NCBI GenBank assembly: GCA_963733395.1
Contig: CAVTCZ010000002.1
Location: 70,110-134,109, forward strand
Source of the DNA: JADKAV01 sp963733395
GTDB lineage: Bacteria > Actinomycetota > Actinomycetes > S36-B12 > UBA10799
Reading direction: 5' to 3'
Length of the DNA: 64,000 nucleotides
The translations under genes were made by a program, and so were the position numbers. This document shows positions 1-9,381 of the stretch, in pieces (within the stretch, counting starts at the first letter, position 1; every line of letters starts with the position of its first letter). The notes below the pieces were generated by a model that ran no database searches, had not been told where the DNA came from, and saw only the letters and a program-made list of their open reading frames with translations.

Positions 1-1
1 C

Positions 2-121
2 GACGTCTACGACATCATCCGCGACATCGAGGTGAACCGGCAGTCCGAGCGGGCCGGCCGACTCATCGACGGCGAAGGCGCGCAGTCGATGGAGCGCAAG
101 AAGGCGGAGGGCTACTTCTGA
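2..121 (+). CDS. cysD: Sulfate adenylyltransferase subunit 2 (CysD), C-terminal end only
   Basis: Only the last 39 codons are inside the window. They read DVYDIIRDIEVNRQSERAGR and end in ERKKAEGYF, which is the usual C-terminus of CysD, the ATP-pyrophosphatase-type subunit that forms APS from ATP and sulfate. The TGA at 119-121 overlaps the ATG of cysNC (TGATG), so the two genes are translationally coupled, as expected for the two subunits of ATP sulfurylase. The start and the active-site region lie outside the window. Confidence 0.85.
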   Translation, partial: DVYDIIRDIEVNRQSERAGRLIDGEGAQSMERKKAEGYF

Positions 122-1965
122 TGAAGGCACTGATCCGAGTAGTCGTCTGCGGCTCCGTGGACGACGGCAAGAGCACCCTGCTGGGCCGCCTGCTCGCCGA
201 GACCGGTTCCATCCCCGAGGACCAGCTCGAGTCTGCGCGGTTCACCCGCCGTCCGGGTTCGACGATCCCGGTCGGGGAGATCGACTACAGCCTGGTGACC
301 GACGGCCTGGAGGCCGAACGTGAGCAGGGCATCACCATCGACGTGGCCTACCGCCACCTGATGCTGCCCAGCCGCCGCCGCGCGATCCTGGCCGACGCCC
401 CGGGCCACGAGCAGTACACCCGCAACATGGCCGTGGCGGCCTCCACCGCCGATGTCGGCATCCTGCTCATCGACGCGATGCGCGGCACCAAGCGCCAGAC
501 CCACCGGCACCTCACCGTCTGCGGCCTCATGGGCGTGCGGCACGTGGTGCTGGCGGTGAACAAGCTCGACGGCGTCGGCTACGACCAGGGCATCTACAAC
601 GAACTCGTGGCCGAGGTCTCGGATACCGCCCGCCGCATGGAGATCAAGTCCGTGATCCCGGTGCCGGTCTCCGCGCTGGTCGGGGACAACGTGCTGGCCC
701 ACTCGCCGAACACCCCCTGGTACCACGGTCCCACCCTGCTCGACGCACTCGATGCCGCCGACATCGATGAGGATCTCTCCGGTGAGGTCCGGCTGCCGGT
801 GCAGACGATCATCCGGGGCAAGGACTTCCGCGGCTACGGCGGCCTGGTCGCGCAGGGCGCGGTCCGGGCGGGACAGCGGATCACCGTCGCGCAATCCGGT
901 CAGCAGGCCACGATCGTCAAACTGCACGGTCTGCAGGGCTCCGAGCCCTGCGAGCCCGAGCAGGCGATCCCGGGCGAGTCGGTCACCATCGAGCTGGACA
1001 AGGACATCGACATCGCCCGTGCGGACCTGCTGGTCACCGGCGAACCGCCGCAGCTGGCCGACCGGTTCTCGGCCGATGTGGTCTGGATGAGCGATCAGCA
1101 ACTCGCGCACGGCCGCTCGTACACGTTGCGGTGCGGCCCGCTCGAGGTCCCCGCCACGGTGACCAACGTCCGGCACCGGCTCGATGTGACCAACGGCAAC
1201 ACCATGGCCGCCCGGCTGCTGGAGATCAACGACGTCGGCCGGGTGGAGATCGCGACCTCGCGACCCGTGACGCTGGAGTCCTACACCGATTCCCGCGAGA
1301 CCGGCGGTTTCATCCTCGTCGACCGCATGACCGGCGAGACGCTGGCGGCCGGCCTCACCCGGTTCGCCCTGCGCCGTGCCACCAACGTCGTTCCGCATCA
1401 CTTCGAGGTCGACCGCGAGGCCCGCGAGGTGCTCAACGGCCACCCGGCCAAGGTGCTGTGGCTGACAGGGTTCTCCGGCTCCGGCAAGTCCACCATCGCC
1501 GATGCGGTGGAACGCCGACTGCACTCGCTGGGCATCCGCTCGTTCGTGCTCGACGGTGACAACCTGCGCAGCGGTTTGAACAAGGACCTCGGCTTCACCC
1601 CCGAGGACCGGGCGGAGAACGTGCGCCGGGTGGCCGAGGTGGCCCGCCTGATGTACGACGCGGGGCAGGTCGTGATCGTCGCGCTGGTCTCGCCGTTCCG
1701 CGCCGACCGGCAGGCCGCTCGTTCGCTGTTCGGCGACGGTGAGTTCGTCGAGGCCTGGGTGGACACCCCCATCGAGGTGGCCATGGAGCGCGACACGAAG
1801 GGCCTCTACGCGAAGTCCAAGGCCGGCTCGCTGCCCAACCTGACCGGTGTGGGTCAGTTGTACGAAGACCCGGAGAGCGCCGAATTGCACCTGCGGGGCA
1901 CCGATCCCGTCGAGCAGAACGTCGACACCGTCATCGAGAAACTGCTGCCCGGCGCGGTCGTCTAG
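121..1965 (+). CDS. cysNC: Bifunctional sulfate adenylyltransferase subunit 1 / adenylylsulfate kinase (CysNC)
   Basis: 614-residue fusion. The N-terminal two thirds is the CysN GTPase: P-loop GSVDDGKST (about residues 11-19), DAPGH (92-96) and NKLD near 146, followed by EF-Tu-like beta-barrel domains. The C-terminal third is APS kinase, with P-loop GFSGSGKST near 450 and DGDNLR near 478. With CysD it makes APS in a GTP-driven reaction, and the kinase domain phosphorylates APS to PAPS. The fused form is known from mycobacteria and other bacteria. The start is fixed by the 1-nt overlap with the cysD stop. All motifs are intact and the length is normal for the fusion. Confidence 0.93.
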   Translation: MKALIRVVVCGSVDDGKSTLLGRLLAETGSIPEDQLESARFTRRPGSTIPVGEIDYSLVTDGLEAEREQGITIDVAYRHLMLPSRRRAILADAPGHEQYTRNMAVAASTADVGILLIDAMRGTKRQTHRHLTVCGLMGVRHVVLAVNKLDGVGYDQGIYNELVAEVSDTARRMEIKSVIPVPVSALVGDNVLAHSPNTPWYHGPTLLDALDAADIDEDLSGEVRLPVQTIIRGKDFRGYGGLVAQGAVRAGQRITVAQSGQQATIVKLHGLQGSEPCEPEQAIPGESVTIELDKDIDIARADLLVTGEPPQLADRFSADVVWMSDQQLAHGRSYTLRCGPLEVPATVTNVRHRLDVTNGNTMAARLLEINDVGRVEIATSRPVTLESYTDSRETGGFILVDRMTGETLAAGLTRFALRRATNVVPHHFEVDREAREVLNGHPAKVLWLTGFSGSGKSTIADAVERRLHSLGIRSFVLDGDNLRSGLNKDLGFTPEDRAENVRRVAEVARLMYDAGQVVIVALVSPFRADRQAARSLFGDGEFVEAWVDTPIEVAMERDTKGLYAKSKAGSLPNLTGVGQLYEDPESAELHLRGTDPVEQNVDTVIEKLLPGAVV

Positions 1966-2003
1966 ACGTAGCACCGGGCGCCGCGGTTGCCTAGCCTGGA
2001 AGG

Positions 2004-4143
2004 GTGACGCAGGCGCTGTTCTCACTGGACGGCCCCCGACCGCTGTCGACGCGGGCGCGGGTCTGGGGCGCCGTGATCATCGGTGGGTATGTCAGCGGTG
2101 GTGCTGATCGCCTTCTTCAGGGCCCCCATGACCCTGGACCAACTGCCCGCGTTCGCGTTGGCGCACGCACTGATCTCCGCCTTCATCAGTGGCGTGACCG
2201 CACTGTTGATGCTCAGCCACGCCCGCAGCACCGGTCGTCGCGGCTATCTCATGATCGGCGGGACGTTCTTGTACTTGTGCGGGGTCCTGCTGTTCTTCCC
2301 GCTCTACTTCCCGGGAGCCATCGTGGCCGGGGAGCGCATCTGGGGAGGGCCGTACAGCGCGCTCAACCTCTACTACGCGTGGCACTTCGCCTTCCCCATC
2401 GGAGTGAGCATCTCGGCCCTGCTCATCTACTTCGACCAGCGCAGTCACCGCCGCCCGGGATTGAGCAGCAAGCAGATGTGGATGGGGGTCGGGCTCTCGC
2501 TGCTCGGGGTGGTCGTCACGCTGCTGGTGGTTTCGAGGATTCCCGGCGTGGCGCCGAACCTGGCCAACGCCGACGGGGACAAGAACCTCGGGGCACAGCA
2601 CCGCCGATGCGGTGCTTGTGGCGCTGTGTCTGGGCTGCGTGGCGATCACGGGGTACTGCGCGCGCAACGGTTCGCTGATCGGCCGGTGGCTGGTCGCGCT
2701 GGCGTTGTTGATCCTCGGTGAGTCCGTCGTCAATCTGAATTCTCCGACCGGTTCACCGCGGGTTGGTACTACAGCCGGTTGCTATGGCTGACGGCAGTCG
2801 CGGCACTGCTGGTGGCGCTGATCTGGAACCTCTCGCGCATCGATCGGGCCAACAGCGAACTGGCTTCGGTGGACTCCCTGACCGGCGCCGAGTCCCGCAT
2901 CAGCCTGCTCGACACCATGCACCGCGAGATCGCCCGTGTCCGCGAGGCGGGCGGTCAGATTGCGTTGTTGTGGCTGGACCTCGACGGGTTCAAAGGGATC
3001 AACGACCAGTTGGGACACCAAGTCGGGGACGACGTCCTGCGACAGGTGGTGGAACGGCTCGCGCATCAGGTCCGTCGCGGCGATCACGTCGGACGCCTCG
3101 GCGGTGACGAGTTCGGCGTCCTGTTGTGCGACGACGTCCAGCCGGCCCGCGTCAACGCGGTCGCCGACCGACTGCTGGCCAGCATTCGCGAGCCGATCCA
3201 CAGCGGGGAGAGCACTCTGCACGTCACGGCCGCGATCGGGATCGCCGCCGCGCCCGCGGATGCCCGCCGGGCTGAGGACCTCTTGCTGTGCGCGGATCTG
3301 GCCATGTATGCCGCCAAGAACCGTGGCGGTGACCGCTATGAACCGTTCAACGCCGACATCGGTACCGAAGCCGTCGCAAAGGCGCGACTGCGCCATGACT
3401 TGGCCAGCGCGCTGCGGCAGGGGGAGTTCTGCCTGTACTACCAGCCCATCTACGAGGCCGACGGGAAGCGTATGGCCGGGGTCGAGGTGTTGGTGCGGTG
3501 GCTGCGGGACGGGGTTGCCGTCCCGGCGGGGGAATTCATCCCCTTCGCCGAGCAGTCCGGACAGATCATCGCCCTCGGCCGCATCGTGCTGCGCCAGCTC
3601 GCCCACGAACTGCCCCGGTGGTTCGCCTCCCATGACGACGACTTCTTCGTGTGCGTCAACCTGTCGGTCAAGGAACTCGCCGATGCCCCACTGGTCGACG
3701 ATCTGATCTCCGAGCCCTTCCTGCAGCGGCCGTCGCAACTCGTGGTGGAGGTCACCGAGTCGCTGGAGTTGCAGGACACGTCGGAGGCCGAGACCAACCT
3801 CGGGCGCCTGCGCGCCGCCGGCTTCCGGATCGCCATCGACGACTTCGGCGCCGGCTTCTCCAATTTCACCCGGTTGGAACACCTGAAGCCGTCGTTGTTG
3901 AAGATCGATCGCAGCCTCGTGCGCCGGGCCGGCAGCGAGCACGAAGGCGGCGTGGCCTTCCTCACCGCGGCGACCAGCGTGGCGGCCTCGCTCAACTGCG
4001 ACGTCGTGGCCGAGGGGGTGGAGACGCCGGCCGAGGCGCAGGTGGTGGAACTGCTGGGCGTGCGCTACGTGCAGGGCTTCCGCTACGCCGAACCGGCCCC
4101 GATCGAGGCGTACCTCGAGACGTCAGTGGGTCCCTGGGAGTAG
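2004..4143 (+). CDS. MASE4-GGDEF-EAL cyclic-di-GMP protein, reading frame interrupted by three frameshifts
   Basis: From a GTG at 2004 (GGAAGG just upstream) the protein is read in three frames, with switches near 2097, 2593 and 2742. The first 250 residues form hydrophobic helices ending GWYYSRLLW, typical of the MASE4 sensor domain. From 2779 the frame is clean. The diguanylate cyclase domain has the intact motif RLGGDEFG. The phosphodiesterase domain has NLSVKEL, VEVTES, DDFGAGFS, LKIDRSLV and VAEGVET; its signature triad reads EVL instead of EAL. Joined length is about 712 residues. As read, only the soluble half is translatable. It would make or degrade c-di-GMP at the membrane. The three shifts cluster in the sensor region, so it is either a real degraded sensor or a run of sequence errors. 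Confidence 0.8.
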
Positions 4144-4205
4144 CTCGGCCCCCGGGACTGCTCCTGTGACGAAGTCGCACGGACACGCCGGGCGGATCCT
4201 TGGGG

Positions 4206-4736
4206 TCAGTGCAACGGGACGAGTTGGCAGCTCGATCGTCGTACCGGATCCCCCGCGGCACCCGGGATCCACCGGGCGAATCCGGACACGGCACCCGCCC
4301 GGCCGCAGCTACTTCGGCGCGGCCCGGGTGCGTAGATGGCGCCCGCGGTGCCCGCAGACAGGTCGTCCACGTCGACGATCTCCTTGCCCAGCGGGGCCAG
4401 GGCGATGGGGATCATCTGGAAGGAACCGATCCCCCACGGGATACCGATGATGGTGATGCACAGGATCACGCCCACGATCGCGTGCACCACAGCGATCCAC
4501 AGCCCGGCGAAGATGAACCATAGGACGTTTGCGATGCAGGTGCCGGGGATCTTGTCCTGCTTGGGCACCACCGCGCGACCGAACGGCCACAGGGCGTAGT
4601 TGGCCATCCGGAAGGCGCCGATCGCCCAGGGGATCGTGATGATGAAGATGAACATGATGATCCCGGCCACCGCGTAGATCAGGGCCAGCCAGATCCCCGC
4701 CAGAAGAAGCCACAGGATGTTGCCGATTGTGCGCAT
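4206..4736 (-). CDS. YccF-domain inner membrane protein
   Basis: The 176-residue frame starts MRTIGNILWLLLAGIWLALI. It contains two similar YccF (DUF307) modules, each a hydrophobic helix pair with an IPWAIGAFR or IPWGIGSFQ motif, followed by PFG or PLG. The family is a membrane protein of unknown biochemical function. The typical family ends soon after the second module, near GKEIVDVDD. The last 45 or so residues here are rich in Gly, Ala and Arg and look like read-through in a non-native frame, so the true C-terminus may be near 4309-4330. It is convergent with the GGDEF gene. Confidence 0.75.
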   Translation of the reverse strand: MRTIGNILWLLLAGIWLALIYAVAGIIMFIFIITIPWAIGAFRMANYALWPFGRAVVPKQDKIPGTCIANVLWFIFAGLWIAVVHAIVGVILCITIIGIPWGIGSFQMIPIALAPLGKEIVDVDDLSAGTAGAIYAPGPRRSSCGRAGAVSGFARWIPGAAGDPVRRSSCQLVPLH

Positions 4737-4837
4737 GTGCCCACACTAGGCCCGCCAGGAGCCGCATTTCTGGGCGGCTGAGTCCCCCACGGCCCGGAGC
4801 CCGAATGCCACACCGTTCTCAGGGCCGCGGACGGCAC

Positions 4838-4870
4838 AATCGGGCGCGACGTCCGGCCTCGCGCCCGATT
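4838..4870 (-). terminator. Hairpin terminator downstream of the Fe-S reductase gene
   Basis: A perfect 12-bp inverted repeat, AATCGGGCGCGA at 4838-4849 and TCGCGCCCGATT at 4859-4870, with a 9-nt loop. It lies 16 nt beyond the stop of the minus-strand Fe-S reductase at 4886. There is no long U tract, which is common for actinobacterial terminators. It could also stop YccF-region transcription in the other direction. Confidence 0.7.
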
Positions 4871-4885
4871 ATGGGGAGGATGCGG

Positions 4886-7132
4886 TCAGTGCTTGACCGC
4901 ATCCAGCAGCATGATCGCCACGTCCTTGACCTGGACGTTCTCGCCGGCGGCCCCCTCGGACTGCCGTGCGGTCACGCCGTCGCTGATCATCACGTTGCAG
5001 AACGGGCAGCCCACGGCGACCGTGGTCGCGCCGGTGCCCAGCGCCTCGTCGGTGCGGTTCATGTTGACGCGGGATCCCAGCGTCTCCTCCATCCACATCC
5101 GGGCGCCACCGGCGCCGCAGCAGAAGGACCGCTCGGCACTGCGCTCCATCTCGACCAGGGTCACCCCTGGCACGCCCGCCACGAGTTCGCGCGGCGGCAC
5201 GTAGATCTGGTTGTGCCGGCCCAGGTAGCAGGGGTCGTGGTAGGTGACCTTCTCGTCCACGTGCTTGACCGGGGTGAGCCGGCCGTCGTCGACGAGCTTG
5301 GCCAGCAACTGGGTGTGGTGGACGACCTCGTACTCGCCGCCGACCTGCGGGTACTCGCGGCCGATGGTGTTGAGGCAGTGCGGGCAGGTGACGACGATCT
5401 TGCGCGCCTTGATCTCGTTGAGCATCTCGACGTTCTGCATGGCCTGCATCTGGAAGAGGAACTCGTTGCCCGCACGCCGCACCGGGTCACCGGTGCAGGT
5501 CTCGCCCTCGCCCAGGACCATGTACTTGACGCCGGCCTCGTTGAGCAGTTCGGCGACGGCCTTGGTGGTGGCCTTCGCGCGGTCCTCGTAGGCGCCGGCG
5601 CAGCCGACCCAGAACAGGTACTCGACGTCGGCGGGGATCTCGTCCTCGCCTTCCATCCCGAAGACGGGAACCTCGAAGTCCACTTCCTCGATCCAGGCGT
5701 TGCGCAGGGAGGCGTTCATGCCCCACGGGTTGCCCTTCTGCTCCACGTTCTTGAACAGGCCGCCGAGTTCGGCCGGGAACTCCGACTCGATCATGACCTG
5801 GTTGCGGCGCATGTCGACGAAGTGGTCGATGTGCTCGATGTCGACCGGGCACTGCTCGACGCAGGCGCCGCACGTGGTGCAGGACCACAGGGCGTCGGTG
5901 TCGATGACCGGGCCCTCGTGACTGCGGTGGCCGGCGGCGTCGTAACCGTCGGTCTCGCGGAGCTCGTCGAAATCACGCTCGCCGACCAGCGGCCGCTGGA
6001 CCTCGGCGGCGACCTTCTCGCCGACCTTGGCCAGGACCTCCTCGTTGCGCTCGCCCATCTCGTCGGGCTTGCCCGCGCCGGCGGTGGCCAGCAGGTAAGG
6101 GGTGGACGCGAACAGGTGGTCGCGCAGGTCCATGATCATGAGTTTGGGGCTCAGTGGCTTCTCGGTGTTCCAGGCGGGGCACTGGCTCTGGCAGCGGCCA
6201 CATTCGGTACACGTGGCCATGTCGAGCATGCCCTTCCACGTGAAGTCCTCGATGCGCCCGCGACCGAAGATCGCGTCCTCGGCCGGGTCCTCGAAGTCGA
6301 TCTTCTCGGTGCCCGAGTACATCGGCAGCAGCGGGCCGAGGGCGTTCGGCTGCCGCTTGGCACCGACGTTGATCGGGGCCAGGAAGATGTGCAGGTGCTT
6401 ACTGTGCAGCACGAGGATCAGGAAGCCGAAGATGACCCCGAGGTTCACCAGCAGGAACACGGTCTCGATCCACTCGTTGGCTGCCAGGCCCAAGGGGTAC
6501 AGGATGCCTGCCAGCCAGTCGGTGGCGAAGGCGCCACCGGACTCGTGGAAGGGGAAGGCCTGCACGTACTCGCCCTCCTCGAGGGTGTACTCGGAGACGT
6601 TGAACTGTGCCGCCCGGGACACCCACAGCGTCCAGACGACGGTGAAGATCATGAACAGGACCAGCCAGGCGGCACCGGTGTGTGAGCCGAAGAACCGCGA
6701 GTAGCGGCCCTGCTTGGCGGGCTGGGTGCGCAGCCGGATGATCGCGAAGATCGCGAGGCCGACGATGACCAGCACGATGAAGAGGTCCTCGATGAAACCG
6801 ATGATCGGCCAGCGTCCGATGAACGGGATCGCGAATTCCTGGGATATGAACACCGCGCCGAGGGTCTCGATGATGGTCAGGATGAGGAAGATGAAGCCCC
6901 ACATCGCGAACACGTGCGCAGTACCCGGCACGGTCCACTTCAGCAGTTTCTTCTGGCCGAGCACCTCGGTGGCTTGGCTCTCCAGCGCGGCCGGCCGGCT
7001 CTCGGGGCGATCGACCGTCTTCTGGCCGGACGTGATCAGTTTGAACAACGTCAGCGCCCGCTTTCCGGCGAGCACGACCACGGCGACGACGAGCAACAAT
7101 CCGATGATGAGGCGGATAGTCATGTGATCCAT
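4886..7132 (-). CDS. Membrane-bound (Fe-S)-binding reductase, HdrD/GlpC-like with NarI-like membrane domain
   Basis: 748 residues. Roughly residues 5-250 hold about six membrane helices resembling a cytochrome b / NarI-type domain. A dicluster ferredoxin region follows, CTECGRCQSQC (308-318) and CTTCGACVEQC (418-428). Two CCG domains come next: C511, C546 and CPHC at 583-586 form the first; C635, CCGAGG from 671 and CPFC at 709-712 form the second. This architecture matches the actinobacterial family that includes mycobacterial Rv0338c and is related to heterodisulfide reductase subunit D. It probably passes electrons between a soluble donor and membrane quinone; the physiological partner is unknown. 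It is monocistronic with its own terminator at 4838-4870. Confidence 0.85.
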   Translation of the reverse strand: MDHMTIRLIIGLLLVVAVVVLAGKRALTLFKLITSGQKTVDRPESRPAALESQATEVLGQKKLLKWTVPGTAHVFAMWGFIFLILTIIETLGAVFISQEFAIPFIGRWPIIGFIEDLFIVLVIVGLAIFAIIRLRTQPAKQGRYSRFFGSHTGAAWLVLFMIFTVVWTLWVSRAAQFNVSEYTLEEGEYVQAFPFHESGGAFATDWLAGILYPLGLAANEWIETVFLLVNLGVIFGFLILVLHSKHLHIFLAPINVGAKRQPNALGPLLPMYSGTEKIDFEDPAEDAIFGRGRIEDFTWKGMLDMATCTECGRCQSQCPAWNTEKPLSPKLMIMDLRDHLFASTPYLLATAGAGKPDEMGERNEEVLAKVGEKVAAEVQRPLVGERDFDELRETDGYDAAGHRSHEGPVIDTDALWSCTTCGACVEQCPVDIEHIDHFVDMRRNQVMIESEFPAELGGLFKNVEQKGNPWGMNASLRNAWIEEVDFEVPVFGMEGEDEIPADVEYLFWVGCAGAYEDRAKATTKAVAELLNEAGVKYMVLGEGETCTGDPVRRAGNEFLFQMQAMQNVEMLNEIKARKIVVTCPHCLNTIGREYPQVGGEYEVVHHTQLLAKLVDDGRLTPVKHVDEKVTYHDPCYLGRHNQIYVPPRELVAGVPGVTLVEMERSAERSFCCGAGGARMWMEETLGSRVNMNRTDEALGTGATTVAVGCPFCNVMISDGVTARQSEGAAGENVQVKDVAIMLLDAVKH

Positions 7133-7188
7133 ACAGACCTCCCAGCCTCATACTACTGGCGAGTAACTTGCATGCCCTGCTGGGGCTG

Positions 7189-8224
7189 TCAGCGCCCGGC
7201 AGTGACCGAAACGGGGGTGGCTGCGGCACTGCGGGCCAGAACCGAGTGCGGTTCGGTGACCCACTCCGGTGCCGTGAACAGGGTCTTGGCGAGGGGCAGG
7301 TTGTGCAGCCCCAGCGCCAAGGCGGCGACGCCACCGGTCACGACCAGGGGGAACAGCGCCTGCACCCAGATCGCGGTCAAGAAGCTGCCCGGGATCAGGG
7401 CGACCACGAACAACACCGGCCACTGCACCACGTAGATGGGCAGGGTGCGGGCACCGACGTAGCGGGCCCATCCGGGTGCGCCGTCGCGGGTGATCTGCAC
7501 GGCCAGGCTCACCCCGAAGGCGACCCAGAGGATGCTCAGCGGGAGGTAGCTCTGACCGATGGCTTCGGGGGTGTACAGCCAGATCCAGCCGGCCCCGGCG
7601 GACAGCACCGCCGAGCACGATCGTGTGCGGCCAGCGGGTTCGCGCGGCCACATCGCCGACGAGGTCCTTGAAGTAGGCGCCGATCAGGAAGAACCCGAGG
7701 TTCATCGTCATGGACGTGTACAGCGAGCCCGGGACGAGCCCGCCGAAGAACTCGTCGGTGAAGGGGCGCAGCAGGTTGAGCACGAGGGCCCCGGCCACCA
7801 CGGCCCACGCGGGCTGGTTGCGCAGGAGGCGGGCGATGACGAAGAACAGCGCCATCGCGTAGAGGTACCAGTAGCCGGACTTGGCGAAGAGGATCGAACC
7901 GAGGGGGTCGCTGTGGCTGGCTCCGAGTAGAGCGGTGAAGCCGAAGAACACCAGCATCCACACGACGTACAGGTAGACCATGCCCAGCGTGCGGTTGGTG
8001 GTGGCCCGCCAGGGCCGATGGACGGCTGATGCGGCGAGCATGCCCGAGACGAGGAAGAACACCGGCATCCGCAGTGGCTCGACGAGGTGGTTGAAGGTCA
8101 GCAGGGCGGTGGTCACCCAGGTGGGCCCACCGAGATCCACGAGCGTGTTGGACGCGTGCATGAAGACCACCAGCAGCACGGAGGACGCCTTCACCAGGTC
8201 GATCCACTCGATGCGGCTCTTCAC
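7189..8224 (-). CDS. Acyltransferase-3 family membrane protein, one frameshift
   Basis: From GTG 8224 the protein begins VKSRIEWIDLVKASSVLLVV and has the FMHAS motif of the acyltransferase-3 family (OafA/WecH-like O-acetyltransferases), followed by a chain of membrane helices. The frame breaks near 7610 after HTIVLGG and continues in the next frame as VLSAGAGWIWLYTPEAIGQS to the stop at 7189. One extra G in GGCGGTG explains the break. Corrected length is 344 residues, normal for the family. It would move acyl groups onto a cell-surface glycan or lipid; the substrate cannot be told. It faces away from the DUF559 gene across a palindromic repeat. Confidence 0.75.
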
Positions 8225-8281
8225 ATGCCCTGCATACCCGGTGCGGCGGCCCCGGTAAACGTGACGTCGGACACGTCGGCG

Positions 8282-8331
8282 AAACTTCGCGCCGATTCCG
8301 GCCATCGGTGGCCGATTTCGGCCCGAAGTTT
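8282..8331. repeat. Dispersed palindromic repeat, family A, copy 1
   Basis: A 50-nt imperfect palindrome. AAACTTCG at the left end pairs with CGAAGTTT at the right end, and the centre is CCGGCCA-TCGG-TGGCCG. Near copies occur at 9281-9329 and 31004-31053. This copy lies in the divergent space between the acyltransferase and DUF559 genes. It has no open reading frame of its own. Confidence 0.85.
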
Positions 8332-8408
8332 GTGGAAACTGGCGCGAGGCCGTCCACAACCTGCTTTCGCGACGCCCGGCTGCCAATTCGGGCGACCACG
8401 GTGGACGT

Positions 8409-9278
8409 ATGGATGCGATCTTCGGGCTTGCCGGCGGACAGGACGGACTCTTCACAGTGCGGCAAGCCGTCCTGGCCGGTGTTTCGGAACGCACGCTGCG
8501 ACGGTGGCGGGCACGTGGTGCCCTGGATGACCTCGGGGGCGGCGTTCTGGCACTGCCGGGCCTGTCCATGGATCTGCGGGTCCAGTCCCGGGCGCTGGCA
8601 CTTCGGCACCCCTGGGTGATCTTGACCGGTCCCAGCGCCGCCGAGTTCTTGGACATCGGACTGCTCAAGGACGTGGACCGGGTGCCCTGGGTGGTTGCCG
8701 ATCGGAAGGTCCGCGGGCATGCTGTGGTGCTGCGCCATCCCCGGCACAGCCACCTGATTCGCGAGGATCTGGCACTGGCGAGGCCGCGACAGGCATTGCT
8801 CGACTGCCTCCGGCGACTTCCCCGCAGCCAGGCCCAGGACCTGGCGGCGAGGGGTCTGCAGACCGGGCTGCTGACCCTGGAAGGGCTCAGCCGAGAGGTC
8901 GAGGCGATCAAGGGCTGTCATGGCAACGGACAACTGCGGGCACTGCTCCGCCGTTACTCGAAGGGCTCGCCGGAGGAGTCCGAACGGCGGTTCGCGGCCC
9001 TCATGCGGTCAGCGGGAATCCGTGGGTGGCGTCGCAACGTGAAGACGGTGCTGCCTGGGTACGGACCGACGGAGCTGGATGCGGTCTTCGACTGGTGCCG
9101 CTTGGTGGTGGAGGTCGACGGTTGGGAGTTCCACGTCAACAGGGAGCAGTTTCGCAAGGACCGGCGCAAACATAATGCGCTGATGGCACTCGGGTGGAAT
9201 ACCTTGCGGTTCACCTGGGAGGACCTGATCGACGACCCGCAATACGTGATCGACCAGGTCCGCGCGTACACCGGGTGA
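8409..9278 (+). CDS. DUF559 (Vsr-like endonuclease fold) protein with AbiEi-like N-terminal domain
   Basis: 289 residues. The N-terminal 60 residues look like a winged helix (RQAVLAGVSERTLRRWRARG), as in the AbiEi-type antitoxin-like domain often found in these proteins. The C-terminal 100 residues match DUF559: ELDAVFDWCRLVVEVDGWEF, then RKDRRKHNALMALGWNTLRF and TWEDL. That is the core of the Vsr/very-short-patch-repair-like PD-(D/E)XK nuclease fold. Members are common, often multicopy, in Actinobacteria and mostly unstudied. The gene stands alone and is bracketed by family A palindromes 77 nt before its start and 2 nt after its stop. DNA-nuclease activity is an inference from the fold. Confidence 0.75.
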   Translation: MDAIFGLAGGQDGLFTVRQAVLAGVSERTLRRWRARGALDDLGGGVLALPGLSMDLRVQSRALALRHPWVILTGPSAAEFLDIGLLKDVDRVPWVVADRKVRGHAVVLRHPRHSHLIREDLALARPRQALLDCLRRLPRSQAQDLAARGLQTGLLTLEGLSREVEAIKGCHGNGQLRALLRRYSKGSPEESERRFAALMRSAGIRGWRRNVKTVLPGYGPTELDAVFDWCRLVVEVDGWEFHVNREQFRKDRRKHNALMALGWNTLRFTWEDLIDDPQYVIDQVRAYTG

Positions 9279-9280
9279 GG

Positions 9281-9329
9281 AACTTCGCGCCGATTCCGGC
9301 CATCGGTGGCCGGAATCGGCCTGACGTTT
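9281..9329. repeat. Dispersed palindromic repeat, family A, copy 2
   Basis: A 49-nt palindrome starting AACTTCGCGCCGATTCCGG, with the centre GGCCA-TCGG-TGGCC and right arm GGAATCGGC. Its left arm is identical to copy 1 over more than 20 nt. It begins 2 nt after the DUF559 stop codon and ends about 50 nt before ppk2. Confidence 0.85.
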
Positions 9330-9381
9330 CGTTACGTCGCCCCAGAGCAACGGCCGGTGGGCGCCCTCTACGCTGTGCACC

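Noticed and set aside
2004..4143. Programmed frameshifting to explain the three breaks in the cyclic-di-GMP gene
   Set aside because: The breaks share no slippery heptamer or following hairpin, and one is of the opposite sign. Sequence error or decay is simpler.
8282..9329. A true RAYT/REP transposon or insertion sequence around the DUF559 gene
   Set aside because: The protein has no Y1 transposase HUH motif or DDE residues, and the flanking repeats are palindromes, not terminal inverted repeats with target duplications. It was kept only as a hypothesis.
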